Below, one piece after another: positions 42,881 to 51,862 of a stretch of 64,000 nt of DNA. Made by a program: the position numbers and the translations under genes. The notes beneath the pieces were generated by a model. That model did no database searches. It saw only the letters and a list, made by a program, of their open reading frames with translations, and had not been told where the DNA came from. Position 1 is the stretch's first letter, and each line of letters opens with the position of its first letter. The DNA comes from an uncultured Lacinutrix sp. (GTDB lineage Bacteria > Bacteroidota > Bacteroidia > Flavobacteriales > Flavobacteriaceae), in contig CAKZMU010000069.1 in the NCBI GenBank assembly GCA_937129145.1, positions 33,008-97,007 of the forward strand. The letters are read 5' to 3'.

Positions 42881-42888
42881 CAAAAGTA
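42881..42888 (-). promoter_or_regulatory. Putative -7 element of the surE operon
   Basis: TACTTTTG on the minus strand is an exact TAnnTTTG match 26 bp before the surE ATG. No clear -33 element. Confidence 0.45.
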
Positions 42889-43009
42889 AATAAATTCGCT
42901 CGAAAATACTTATTTTACGCTGTTTAACAAAAAATTAGTACCATAACACAATATTGGCATAATTTTTTCTTTAATTTAGATAAAAATTTCACCCAAAAAG
43001 AAAGAAAGA

Positions 43010-45235
43010 ATGAAAAGGAACTATAATATCTTACTACTTACGTTACTGTTGGCTTTTGCTTCGTGCAGTTTTACTACTAAAACAATAGATGATGATGATA
43101 CGGATAAGGATAAAATCCTTATGCAGTTAATTACCATGATATTGGAGCAAGGACATTTTCAACCTAAGGATATAAATGACAATTTTTCAGAAGCAATTTT
43201 CGAAAAATATATCGACCAAATAGACCCTTATAAGCGTTACTTCTACGAATCAGATATCAACGAATTTAAAAAGTATAAAACAGAGTTGGATGACCAAATT
43301 ATGGCTTATGATGTGTCTTTTTTCGATTTAACTCACGAGCGTTTATTGAAGCGTATGGAAGAATCTCAAGAAGTTTATAAAGAGGTTTTAAAAGAGTCTT
43401 TTGATTTCAATAAAGAAGAAATTTTTAAAGCTGATTACGATGATTTAGCTTATGTGTCATCCAAAAAAGATATGAAAGAACGTTGGAGACATCAACTAAA
43501 ATTTTCAACTATTGCCAATTACCACGACCTTGTTTTGGAGCAAGAGCAAAATGAAAAAAGAAAAAAAGAAATTAATGCTTTAAGTCCAGAAGAGATTGAA
43601 AAATTAAGCGATATAGAAATGGACAAGTTTTTTAGCGACGACGAGGATAAAAAGTTTGTAGCTAAATCTGATAATGAATTAGAAATTGAAGCTCGCGAAA
43701 CAACGTTGCGATTATTAGATGAACTTTTCGTTTTTATTGGTGAGAGAAAACGTAATGACTGGTTTACGGTTTATGTTAACACTATTGCAAGAGAATTTGA
43801 CCCTCATACTTACTATTTAGCTCCCGAAGAAAGAGAAGAGTTCGATGTGCGAATGACTGGAAAATACGAAGGTATTGGAGCAAGGTTAATACAAAAAGGA
43901 GAGTACATAACTATTACCGAGCTTATTTCAGGTGGTTCGGCTTGGCGACAAAATAAACTCGAAGTTGGCGATGCCATACTTAAAGTGAGGCAAGAAGATG
44001 AAGAGGAAGGCATCAATGTTGTAGGAATGAGATCTGGGGATGCTGTTAAATACATTAAAGGCCCAAAAGGAACTAATGTTATTTTAACTCTTAAAAAAGT
44101 AGATGGTACTATTGAAGATTTATCGATACCAAGAGATGTCATTGAGCTTGAAGAAACGTATGCAAAATCATCGACTGTAAAAAAAGGCAATAAAAACTTT
44201 GGAGTAATTAATTTGCCAGGGTTTTATGATAATTTCGAAGATAAAAATGAACGCAATTCTGCAAGTGATATGAAGAAAGAAATTGAGCGTTTAAAATCTG
44301 AAGGAATGGAAGGTCTTGTAATTGATTTAAGAAACAATGGAGGTGGTTCTTTAAGAGCAGTAATTGATATGGTTGGGCTATTTATTAAAGAAGGTCCAGT
44401 TGTGCAAGTACGTACTACTGGTGAGCCAGCTGAAGTTTTAAAAGACCGAGATAAATCCATAGTTTGGGATGGTCCATTAGTGGTTTTGGTAAACGAAAAT
44501 TCTGCCTCAGCGTCCGAGATTATGGCAGCTGCTTTGCAAGATTATAAACGAGCTATTGTTATTGGAAGCAAGCAAACGTTTGGTAAAGGGTCGGTACAAA
44601 GAGTGTTTGATTTAAACAGATATGTTAGAAGCAATACCAATGGAGATATGGGAGCAATTAAGCTAACAATTCAAAAATACTATCGTATTAATGGTGGTTC
44701 TGTTCAGTTAAAAGGTGTTGAAAGCGATGTTGTGGTCCCAGACCGTTATAGTTATATCGATATAGGCGAAAAAGACCAGGATAATCCACTGCCTTGGGAT
44801 AAAATTCAGGCAGCAACGTATGATACTTGGGGTAATTATTTTGACTATGATGACACCATAAAAAGAAGTAAAGAACGTATGCAACAAAGCGAACAACTTA
44901 AGCTAATAGACGAAAATGCTAAGTGGATTAAAAAGATAAGGGATAACGACTATTTCTCATTAAACTATCAAGATTACAAAGCGCAATTAGATGCTAATGA
45001 AAATGAAGCAAAACGTTTTGATAAATTAGCAGATTACAAAACAAACTTAACGTTTAATTCTTTGCCTTACGAAATGGCTTTAATGGCACAAGATACCACA
45101 CTTAAAATAAAAAGAGACCGTTGGCATCAAAGCTTAAGTAGAGATGTGTATGTAGAAGAAGCGCTTAATGTGCTTAACGATTTAAAGATGTCTTACGAAG
45201 TAAAAACAAAATTAGCATCGACTATAAAAAATTAA
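43010..45235 (+). CDS. prc: Carboxy-terminal processing protease (tail-specific, S41), lipoprotein
   Basis: The protein has 741 residues. The lipobox LLAFASC gives Cys19. The N-terminal domain is helical; a PDZ domain covers about 240-335 (VRMTGKYEGIGARLIQKGEYITITELI). The S41 domain carries the Ser in NENSASASEIMAAAL and the Lys in KQTFGKGSVQ, forming the Ser-Lys dyad. The DUF3340-type C-terminus completes an E. coli Prc-like layout. It degrades misfolded or tagged periplasmic proteins and murein hydrolases. The OppC-type permease gene starts 4 nt after its stop. Confidence 0.95.
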   Translation: MKRNYNILLLTLLLAFASCSFTTKTIDDDDTDKDKILMQLITMILEQGHFQPKDINDNFSEAIFEKYIDQIDPYKRYFYESDINEFKKYKTELDDQIMAYDVSFFDLTHERLLKRMEESQEVYKEVLKESFDFNKEEIFKADYDDLAYVSSKKDMKERWRHQLKFSTIANYHDLVLEQEQNEKRKKEINALSPEEIEKLSDIEMDKFFSDDEDKKFVAKSDNELEIEARETTLRLLDELFVFIGERKRNDWFTVYVNTIAREFDPHTYYLAPEEREEFDVRMTGKYEGIGARLIQKGEYITITELISGGSAWRQNKLEVGDAILKVRQEDEEEGINVVGMRSGDAVKYIKGPKGTNVILTLKKVDGTIEDLSIPRDVIELEETYAKSSTVKKGNKNFGVINLPGFYDNFEDKNERNSASDMKKEIERLKSEGMEGLVIDLRNNGGGSLRAVIDMVGLFIKEGPVVQVRTTGEPAEVLKDRDKSIVWDGPLVVLVNENSASASEIMAAALQDYKRAIVIGSKQTFGKGSVQRVFDLNRYVRSNTNGDMGAIKLTIQKYYRINGGSVQLKGVESDVVVPDRYSYIDIGEKDQDNPLPWDKIQAATYDTWGNYFDYDDTIKRSKERMQQSEQLKLIDENAKWIKKIRDNDYFSLNYQDYKAQLDANENEAKRFDKLADYKTNLTFNSLPYEMALMAQDTTLKIKRDRWHQSLSRDVYVEEALNVLNDLKMSYEVKTKLASTIKN

Positions 45236-45239
45236 ATTA

Positions 45240-46334
45240 ATGGGTAAAACCAGTAATTCATTAACAAGTTTAGCGCTCCAAAAGTTTAAAAAGAACTTTT
45301 GGGGCGTTTTAAGTTTTTGGTTTATTGTTTTGGTTGGGTTGGTGTCGATATTTGCGTATGTTATTGCGCCAGATAATTCCCAAAATGCCAACCAAATGCA
45401 TTTGTCTATTCATTCCAAGAAACCAGGGTTTAAAGTGTTGATGTTGTCTTTGCCTTCGCAAAATAAGGTAGAGCAATCTTTTTTTAATAGATTGTTTTTT
45501 GGTGAAATAAATCAAACTGAAGAAATTCCTATTTCAGATTATAAAATAAGCGATGATGTTTTGAATTATACTGAATATGCTTCAGATGGTTTGGTAGGAC
45601 AAATAAAAACATTACCACTAGCAACTTTCCCTAATGAAGATGCTAAAAACTACATTAAAGAACAAACATTCCTTTTTGGAACCGATAAATACGGACGTGA
45701 TTACTTTAGTCGCATTCTGGTAGGTGCGAGAATTTCTTTCTTTATAGGGTTTGTTGCAGTATTTATATCATTAGTTATAGGGATTTTATTAGGAAGTCTT
45801 GCTGGGTATTTTGGTGGTAAAGTTGATGCTGTCATTATGTGGCTAATTAACGTCACGTGGTCCATTCCAACATTGCTTTTGGTTATTGCCATTACATTGG
45901 TATTGGGCAAAGGTTTTTGGCAAGTGTTTATTGCTGTAGGACTTACCATGTGGGTTGAGGTGGCAAGAGTTGTGAGAGGTCAAATAATTGGTGTAAAAGA
46001 AATGCAATATGTAACAGCAGCAAGAGCTTTAGGATATAATGATTTTAGGATTATTACCAAACATATCCTGCCAAATATCATGGCGCCAGTAATTGTGATA
46101 TCTGCTGCTAATTTTGCGGCTGCTATTTTAATTGAAAGCGGATTGAGTTTTCTGGGCATTGGCGCACAACCACCAATGGCAAGTTGGGGAGCGATGATTA
46201 AAGACCATTACAATTATATTATTCTAGGCAAACCTTATTTGGCATTAATTCCTGGGTTGTGTATTATGAGTTTGGTTATGGCGTTTATGCTTATTGGCAA
46301 TACTTTGCGTGATGCTTTGGATGTGAAGAGTTGA
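45240..46334 (+). CDS. OppC/DppC-type peptide ABC transporter permease, lone subunit
   Basis: The protein has 364 residues. The N-terminal OppC_N helix (FWGVLSFWFIVLVGLVSIFAYVI) is followed by a periplasmic insert of about 80 residues, longer than usual. The core BPD_transp_1 domain begins FFIGFVAVFISLVIGILLG. The EAA loop is AARALGYNDFRIITKHILPNIMAP, which contacts the ATPase. LIESGLSFLGIGAQPPMASWG is the OppC signature. Its partners (OppB, OppD/F, binding protein) are not in this window, so they must lie elsewhere. It is 4 nt downstream of prc. Confidence 0.92.
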   Translation: MGKTSNSLTSLALQKFKKNFWGVLSFWFIVLVGLVSIFAYVIAPDNSQNANQMHLSIHSKKPGFKVLMLSLPSQNKVEQSFFNRLFFGEINQTEEIPISDYKISDDVLNYTEYASDGLVGQIKTLPLATFPNEDAKNYIKEQTFLFGTDKYGRDYFSRILVGARISFFIGFVAVFISLVIGILLGSLAGYFGGKVDAVIMWLINVTWSIPTLLLVIAITLVLGKGFWQVFIAVGLTMWVEVARVVRGQIIGVKEMQYVTAARALGYNDFRIITKHILPNIMAPVIVISAANFAAAILIESGLSFLGIGAQPPMASWGAMIKDHYNYIILGKPYLALIPGLCIMSLVMAFMLIGNTLRDALDVKS

Positions 46335-46345
46335 AAAAATATAAA

Positions 46346-46705
46346 ATGAAAAAACCTTTTGTAATATGCCTAGTTGTTAGTTTTTTGACAACCGTTTCAT
46401 GTCAAAGAGATGTAGAGAATTTAGAATTTTATGGTGTAATTAAAGACATTGAATTAGACATTCCTATTGAAGATGCTTTAGTATATATTGTCTGTTGGAA
46501 ATATTTAAATAGTGCTGATCAAAGCTATACAGAGGAAGAAATTAAAGAAACGGTAACAGATGAGAATGGTAAATATTATATAAGTTTTGATAAAGGAGCA
46601 TTTATTGAAATTAAAATTACAGCAAAAGGATATAATGAAGAATACTCAACATATTATATATCGAAAAGCAGAAACAAGCTTAATTTTGAATTGAGACATA
46701 ATTAA
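46346..46705 (+). CDS. Small lipoprotein with carboxypeptidase-regulatory-like domain
   Basis: The protein has 119 residues from the ATG at 46346; a TTG at 46331 overlaps the permease stop. The lipobox TTVSC gives Cys19. The mature part is one beta-sandwich: YGVIKDIELDIPIEDALVYI, then TDENGKYYISFDKGAFIEIKITAKGY, which matches the G-x-P-x-x-x-A-x-V ... D-x-x-G-x-[FY] pattern of CarboxypepD_reg-like domains. These are binding modules, often at the bacterial surface. Ligand unknown. A weak hairpin follows. Confidence 0.65.
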   Translation: MKKPFVICLVVSFLTTVSCQRDVENLEFYGVIKDIELDIPIEDALVYIVCWKYLNSADQSYTEEEIKETVTDENGKYYISFDKGAFIEIKITAKGYNEEYSTYYISKSRNKLNFELRHN

Positions 46706-46712
46706 GCATAAA

Positions 46713-46736
46713 AAAGCGCCCTAAAAAGGACGCTTC
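46713..46736. terminator. Probable hairpin terminator
   Basis: AAGCGCCC pairs with GGACGCTT with one mismatch around TAAAAA. The T tail is better on the minus strand, where it ends the DUF4136 gene. Confidence 0.6.
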
Positions 46737-46744
46737 AATACTCT

Positions 46745-47290
46745 TTATTGTTCTGCTCCAGGAGGATATTTCTCCATAATTTTTGCAACAAATTCCTTGA
46801 TGCGCTCTTCTTTATGTTTCATGTTCTGAGAGATGTTTCCTGTACCAACACCTTGCCAAACCAATTCTTTCTTATCGGCATCAATTAAATCTATAAACAG
46901 CTTACCTTCAGTTGATGTTGAAACAGTCGTGCCTCTATAATTGTTCCAATACCAAGGACTCCAACCCCAGCCATAGCCATAATGTCCCCAACCGTTGTTA
47001 TAAACATTTACTTTGTCTCTAGACTTAGTGAAGATGCTTACTAACAAATCTGGGTTTTCAGATTTTGTAAATCCTTTGGCTAATAATTCAGCTTCAATGG
47101 CACGAAGAATCCTGCGCTTATCCAAATCACTAATTTCGGCTTTGTCAATACCGTTTTTAAAGAATGCAAACGTTTTGTACGTATTGAAATTTGCATTTCG
47201 GTCATAATCAGATGCCACTCTTACCGATGTACATGAGGTCATCAGAAAAGCAACCATCAAAACAGGTAATACTCTAATCAACTTTTTCAT
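46745..47290 (-). CDS. DUF4136-domain lipoprotein
   Basis: The protein has 181 residues. The lipobox AFLMTSC gives Cys20. The DUF4136 pattern is visible: SVRVASDYDRNANFNTYKTFAFF at the start and LVWQGVGTGNISQ toward the end, with IRRAIEAEL-like (here RILRAIEAELLAKGF) between. A Gly/Trp/Tyr-rich loop (NNGWGHYGYGWGWSPWYW) is inserted, which is common in the family. It is probably an outer-membrane lipoprotein of unknown role. Its gene is convergent with the preceding lipoprotein gene. Confidence 0.88.
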   Translation of the reverse strand: MKKLIRVLPVLMVAFLMTSCTSVRVASDYDRNANFNTYKTFAFFKNGIDKAEISDLDKRRILRAIEAELLAKGFTKSENPDLLVSIFTKSRDKVNVYNNGWGHYGYGWGWSPWYWNNYRGTTVSTSTEGKLFIDLIDADKKELVWQGVGTGNISQNMKHKEERIKEFVAKIMEKYPPGAEQ

Positions 47291-47391
47291 TTTTTCAATT
47301 TTTTAGTTTATATGTCAAGAACCATTAATAAAAACTATTTAAAGCATAAAAATACCATAGCAAATATTTTAAATGCCTTTTTACTTTATGG

Positions 47392-49416
47392 TTACAATGT
47401 ACTCAATAATTCATCATCAACATTATTTGGTAGTGTCACTTTTAAATTAGGTTCTGCATCCATTGCTCTTTTAATAGCAAACACAGCTTCTTCATTTCTT
47501 GCCCAACTTCGTCTGGAAATTCCATTGTTTACATCCCAGAATAACATTGATTTTAAACGCCTTTCGGCATCCTTAGTACCATCAAGAACCATACCAAATC
47601 CACCGTTAATCACTTCACCCCAGCCAACACCACCACCATTGTGTATGCTAACCCAAGTTGCACCTCTAAAGCTATCACCAATCACGTTGTGTATTGCCAT
47701 GTCCGCTGTGAATTGTGAGCCATCATAGATATTGGAAGTCTCTCGGTAAGGAGAATCTGTTCCAGACACATCATGGTGGTCACGACCTAAAACCACATAA
47801 CCAATCTCGCCTTTTGCAATGGCATCGTTAAAAGCGGTCGCAATTTTCATACGTCCTTCGGAATCAGCATAGAGTATTCTTGCTTGTGAGCCAACAACCA
47901 ATTTGTTGTCGCGAGCACCTTTTATCCATTGGATATTATCAGCCATTTGTTGCTGAATTTCCTCAGGCGAATGCTTTTTTATTTCTTCTAAAACTTGACA
48001 TGCAATAGCATCGGTTTTTTCTAAATCTTCAGGTTTTCCTGATGCACATACCCAACGGAAAGGCCCAAAACCATAGTCAAAACACATAGGTCCCATAATA
48101 TCCTGAACATAGCTTGGATAGGCGAAAGCTTCGCCTCCCATTTTAGACTCACTCTTGCTGCAAAAATTACCTAATTTGTTTTGGTAAACTTTCGCCCCAG
48201 CACGAGACGCTTCTAGTAAGAAAGCATTTCCATAATCGAAAAAGTACGTGCCTTTTTTGGTATGTTTATTAATGGCTGTGGTTTGACGACGCAACGATTC
48301 TTGTACTTTATCTTTAAACAATTCAGGATTGTTAGCCATCATATCATTAGCTTCTTCAAACGATAAACCAACAGGATAATAGCCTCCAGCCCAAGGGTTG
48401 TGTAATGAAGTTTGGTCGCTTCCTAAATCAATATGGATATTGGCTTCATCAAACTTTTCCCAAACATTAACAACGTTTCCTAAGTAAGCTAACGAGATGG
48501 TTTCTTTTTTTGCTTTGGCTTTATTTACACGAGCTACTAGCTCATCTAAATCGGTTATTTTCTCATCAATCCAACCTTGGTCTAAACGTACTTGAGTGAT
48601 TTTTGGATTGACTTCAGCACACACAGTAATGCATCCTGCAATATTTCCTGCTTTTGGTTGTGCACCACTCATTCCGCCTAAGCCAGAGGTCACAAATAAG
48701 TTTCCTTTAGGTTCTTTTTTAATTTTTCTAAACCCATTTAAAACGGTGATGGTGGTACCATGGACAATTCCTTGAGGTCCAATATACATATAGCTTCCTG
48801 CCGTCATTTGTCCATACTGCGTCACGCCTAAGGCATTAAATTTTTCCCAATCATCTGGTTTGGAGTAATTGGGAATCATCATGCCGTTAGTGACCACAAC
48901 TCTTGGTGCATCATTATGCGAAGGGAACAATCCCATTGGATGTCCAGAATACATGACTAAGGTTTGTTCGTCATTCATTTCTGCCAAATATTTCATGGTC
49001 AATCGGTATTGTGCCCAATTTTGAAATACAGCACCATTACCACCATAAGTAATGAGTTCATGAGGGTGCTGTGCAACCGCATAATCCAAATTATTTTGAA
49101 TCATAAGCATGATGGCTGCTGCTTGTTTGGATGTTGCAGGATATTCGTCTATTGGCCTCGCATACATTTTATAATCTGGACGTAAACGATACATGTAAAT
49201 ACGACCATAAGCTTCCAATTCATTTTTAAACTCTGGAATAAGTGTCGCATGATGTTTTTTATCAAAATAGCGCAACGCGTTTTTAATGGCTAATTTTTTT
49301 TCTTCAGATGAAAGAATATCTTTTCGTTTTGGTGCATGATTTATGGAGTTGTCATACGGTTTAGGTTGTGGCAAAACGTTTGGAATACCTTCTAATAGTT
49401 GTTCTTGAAATGTCAT
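47392..49416 (-). CDS. hutU: Urocanate hydratase (long Bacteroidota form)
   Basis: The protein has 674 residues, against about 555 for the proteobacterial enzyme. It adds water to urocanate in histidine breakdown, using NAD. Motifs: TYGGNGAVFQNWAQYRLTMKYL, GPQGIVHGTTITVLNGF, the NAD-binding VTSGLGGMSGAQPKAG, and the active-site RDHHDVSGTDSPYRETSNIYDG followed by WVSIHNGGGVGWGEVING. The extra length is N-terminal and internal, as in other Bacteroidota. No hutH, hutI or hutG is in this window, so the pathway is split around the chromosome. Confidence 0.96.
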   Translation of the reverse strand: MTFQEQLLEGIPNVLPQPKPYDNSINHAPKRKDILSSEEKKLAIKNALRYFDKKHHATLIPEFKNELEAYGRIYMYRLRPDYKMYARPIDEYPATSKQAAAIMLMIQNNLDYAVAQHPHELITYGGNGAVFQNWAQYRLTMKYLAEMNDEQTLVMYSGHPMGLFPSHNDAPRVVVTNGMMIPNYSKPDDWEKFNALGVTQYGQMTAGSYMYIGPQGIVHGTTITVLNGFRKIKKEPKGNLFVTSGLGGMSGAQPKAGNIAGCITVCAEVNPKITQVRLDQGWIDEKITDLDELVARVNKAKAKKETISLAYLGNVVNVWEKFDEANIHIDLGSDQTSLHNPWAGGYYPVGLSFEEANDMMANNPELFKDKVQESLRRQTTAINKHTKKGTYFFDYGNAFLLEASRAGAKVYQNKLGNFCSKSESKMGGEAFAYPSYVQDIMGPMCFDYGFGPFRWVCASGKPEDLEKTDAIACQVLEEIKKHSPEEIQQQMADNIQWIKGARDNKLVVGSQARILYADSEGRMKIATAFNDAIAKGEIGYVVLGRDHHDVSGTDSPYRETSNIYDGSQFTADMAIHNVIGDSFRGATWVSIHNGGGVGWGEVINGGFGMVLDGTKDAERRLKSMLFWDVNNGISRRSWARNEEAVFAIKRAMDAEPNLKVTLPNNVDDELLSTL

Positions 49417-49546
49417 TTTAAAGTGTGTTTAGTTAATAGTAATGTTCTAAGCGAAAAAAAACTATCAACTCTAAGGGTAACGAATATCAACACGATGATG
49501 TGTGTTAGATACTTTTATTCTATATGTCATCAAATAAATATCCAAA

Positions 49547-49714
49547 CTACTGTTTTTTTGTGGTATTGGTTTTACTATCATAACCATAAGGGCAATGTCT
49601 ACAACCACTTTCACAGCAATAGCCACGTTTAAGGTGATATTGCTCTGTAAAACAACGGTAACCTTCAGGTGTTAGATAGTAATCTCCTTCTTCAATTGGG
49701 ACAAACTCCTTCAT
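49547..49714 (-). CDS. 55-residue cysteine-rich protein (DUF5522-like)
   Basis: A 55-residue ORF with ATG at 49714 and TAG at 49547. The sequence reads FVPIEEGDYYLTPEGYRCFTEQYHLKRGYCCESGCRHCPYGYD in order of 43 residues given here as its key parts: YLTPEGYRCFT, then HLKRGYCCESGC and RHCPYGY. Five cysteines in the pattern C...CC-x3-C-x2-C suggest a metal site. The YLTPEGY and GxCCxxxCRHCPY motifs are those of a short protein family common in bacteria and annotated as DUF5522. Function unknown. It lies between hutU and the HExxH gene. Confidence 0.8.
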   Translation of the reverse strand: MKEFVPIEEGDYYLTPEGYRCFTEQYHLKRGYCCESGCRHCPYGYDSKTNTTKKQ

Positions 49715-49762
49715 AAGTCACAAAGATAATGTAAATTTGATTGATTTTTTAACGCAATATCT

Positions 49763-50101
49763 ATGATTTTAATCTCTAAATACTTGGTTCCAAAAGGCTA
49801 TACAGGGCTTACCATTTATCCGTTTGTGTTTTTAAAACACCGACGATTAAAAGCAGATATGACGTTGATTAATCATGAGCGCATCCATTTACGTCAACAA
49901 TTGGAATTGCTGGTCATTCCTTTTTACATCATGTATGTAACCGAATTTTTAATTAGGTTACTACAGTATAGAGGATGGAAACGAGCTTACAGAAATATTT
50001 CTTTTGAGCGCGAATGTTACCTAAACGAAACGAATTTAGACTATTTAAAAACCAGAAAGTTTTGGGCTTTTGCAAACTATTTTCGAGCTAATGAGTTTTA
50101 A
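49763..50101 (+). CDS. Small membrane-associated protein with HExxH motif
   Basis: The protein has 112 residues. DMTLINHERIHLRQQLELL contains HERIH, the HExxH zinc-peptidase motif, with HxxQ spacing after it as in minigluzincins and the M56/BlaR1 group. It is followed by one hydrophobic helix (LVIPFYIMYVTEFLIRL) and the conserved AYRNISFERECYLNE, whose Glu could be the third zinc ligand. It is far shorter than M56 or M48 enzymes. The stop overlaps the next start by 11 nt, so it is coupled to the PLP enzyme. Activity is inferred only from the motif. Confidence 0.65.
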   Translation: MILISKYLVPKGYTGLTIYPFVFLKHRRLKADMTLINHERIHLRQQLELLVIPFYIMYVTEFLIRLLQYRGWKRAYRNISFERECYLNETNLDYLKTRKFWAFANYFRANEF

Positions 50102-51005
50102 TTTTGAGCTTAGTGTTAACCAAAAAATTGAACTCCCAAATACGCATAAAGTTGAACTATATATAAAAAGGGAAGACAACATTCATCAATTTATATCAGG
50201 GAATAAATACCGAAAACTTAAGTATAATTTACAAGAAGCTCAACAATTAGGATTCGATACCTTATTAACTTTTGGTGGTGCGTATTCTAACCATATTGCA
50301 GCAGTGGCAGCAGCTGGAAAGACCTATGGAATAAAGACCATAGGCGTTATACGTGGTGAGGAATTAATTGATAAGATTGATACAAACCCAACCTTACAAT
50401 TTGCACAATCTCAAGGCATGCAATTTAAGTTTGTAACCAGAAGCGCTTATAGAGACAAAGAAAATGAGGGGTTTTTAAATACCTTAAAAGAAGAGTTTGG
50501 TAATTTCTATTTAGTACCTGAAGGTGGTACCAATCAATTAGCTGTTAAGGGATGTGAAGAAATATTACAACCTGAGGATGATACGTTTGATTATATATGC
50601 TGTGCAGTAGGAACTGGCGGCACTATATCTGGACTAATAAATGCGTCAAAACCACATCAAAAAATTTTAGGATTTCCAGCCTTAAAAGGAGATTTTTTAT
50701 CAATCAATATTAGTAAATTTGTAACCAAAGATAATTGGGAGTTAATTACCGATTATCATTCTGGAGGTTATGCCAAAGTAAATAAGGCGTTAATTGATTT
50801 TATAAACCAATTTAAACACCAATACAGCATTCCTTTAGACCCTGTATATACTGGAAAGCTTATGTTAGGCGTTATAAAAATGATTGAAGCCAATTATTTT
50901 AAGAACAATACAAAGATATTAGTGATTCATACTGGAGGTTTACAAGGCATTTCTGGAATGAATAAACGATTAAAAGCAAAAGAATTACCATTGATTAATG
51001 AATAG
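50091..51005 (+). CDS. PLP-dependent ACC deaminase/D-cysteine desulfhydrase family enzyme
   Basis: The protein has 304 residues from the ATG at 50091, which overlaps the preceding stop; a TTG at 50070 is less likely. The fold type II PLP site is at ISGNKYRKLKYNL (Schiff-base Lys). TFGGAYSNHIAAVAAAG binds the carboxylate, and CCAVGTGGTISGLI the phosphate. It probably deaminates D-cysteine or ACC, releasing ammonia and sulfide or 2-oxobutyrate; the two activities cannot be separated by eye. It overlaps the start of the LysM lipoprotein gene by 8 nt. Confidence 0.9.
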   Translation: MSFNFELSVNQKIELPNTHKVELYIKREDNIHQFISGNKYRKLKYNLQEAQQLGFDTLLTFGGAYSNHIAAVAAAGKTYGIKTIGVIRGEELIDKIDTNPTLQFAQSQGMQFKFVTRSAYRDKENEGFLNTLKEEFGNFYLVPEGGTNQLAVKGCEEILQPEDDTFDYICCAVGTGGTISGLINASKPHQKILGFPALKGDFLSINISKFVTKDNWELITDYHSGGYAKVNKALIDFINQFKHQYSIPLDPVYTGKLMLGVIKMIEANYFKNNTKILVIHTGGLQGISGMNKRLKAKELPLINE

Positions 51006-51804
51006 ATTAATAGTTATACTCGCCCTAAGTATTTTGATAGTAAGTTGTGGTTCTAGAAAGAAATCAGCTAGAAATGTTGATACTAGAATTAAGAAGGAAG
51101 ATGTAAGAGCAACTCCCAAAAAGGAAAAAGAATCTGTTGCAAAACCTGAATTAATAATCAAAACACCAGTTATTACATCTACCAATCATTACATCGAGGT
51201 TTATAAGGGTATAGCCGTTGCCGAAATGAAACAATATGGAATTCCTGCGAGTATTACCTTGGCCCAAGGTATTCTGGAATCTGGTTCAGGAAAAGGGCGA
51301 TTAGCCGTAAAAGCAAACAACCATTTTGGAATAAAATGCCACGATTGGACAGGTGCTAAAATTTTTCATGACGACGATAGAGCGCAAGAATGTTTCAGAA
51401 AATATAGAGATGCCAATACCTCGTTTAGGGACCACTCGGAGTTTTTAGCATATCGTAAACGTTATGCCAAATTATTTGAGTTGGATATAGATGATTATAA
51501 AGGTTGGGCTAAGGAATTACGTCGTGCAGGCTATGCTACAGACCGAAAGTATCCACAAAAGCTCATCAGTCTTATTGAACGTTACCAACTCTACAAATTT
51601 GATGATAAACCATCCAAACGAAATAGAAAAGCTAAGAAAGAATATGTAGTAGCTATATATACTGTGGTAAAGGGAGATACGTTGTATTCTATTTCAAAAA
51701 AACATAATATTACCGTTCAAGAACTTCAATCACTTAATAATTTAAAAGGGACAGAATTGAATGTTGGTCAAGTATTGCATATTCAATCAAAAAATAAAAA
51801 ATAG
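50998..51804 (+). CDS. Glucosaminidase (GH73)-LysM lipoprotein
   Basis: The protein has 268 residues. The lipobox ILIVSC gives Cys17. A basic linker leads to a GH73 N-acetylglucosaminidase domain at about 65-200, with the catalytic Glu94 in LAQGILESGSGKG, NHFGIKCHDW, FRKYRDANTSFRDHSEFL and AKELRRAGYATD. One LysM peptidoglycan-binding module closes the protein (YTVVKGDTLYSISKKHNI ... LNVGQVLHI). It cleaves glycan strands for wall turnover or division. It overlaps the PLP enzyme gene by 8 nt and ends at a strong terminator. Confidence 0.93.
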   Translation: MNRLIVILALSILIVSCGSRKKSARNVDTRIKKEDVRATPKKEKESVAKPELIIKTPVITSTNHYIEVYKGIAVAEMKQYGIPASITLAQGILESGSGKGRLAVKANNHFGIKCHDWTGAKIFHDDDRAQECFRKYRDANTSFRDHSEFLAYRKRYAKLFELDIDDYKGWAKELRRAGYATDRKYPQKLISLIERYQLYKFDDKPSKRNRKAKKEYVVAIYTVVKGDTLYSISKKHNITVQELQSLNNLKGTELNVGQVLHIQSKNKK

Positions 51805-51811
51805 CGAGCAC

Positions 51812-51843
51812 AAAAAAAGCATTGCTATAAGCAATGCTTTTTT
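51812..51843. terminator. Bidirectional rho-independent terminator
   Basis: AAAAAGCATTGCT pairs with AGCAATGCTTTTT around a short loop. It lies between the convergent LysM and Spy-like genes. Confidence 0.9.
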
Positions 51844-51862
51844 AACTAACCAATCAAATAAA

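Noticed and set aside
43813..44190. 125-codon Ser/Pro-rich ORF antisense to prc
   Set aside because: The composition is explained by the opposite strand of the PDZ coding region.
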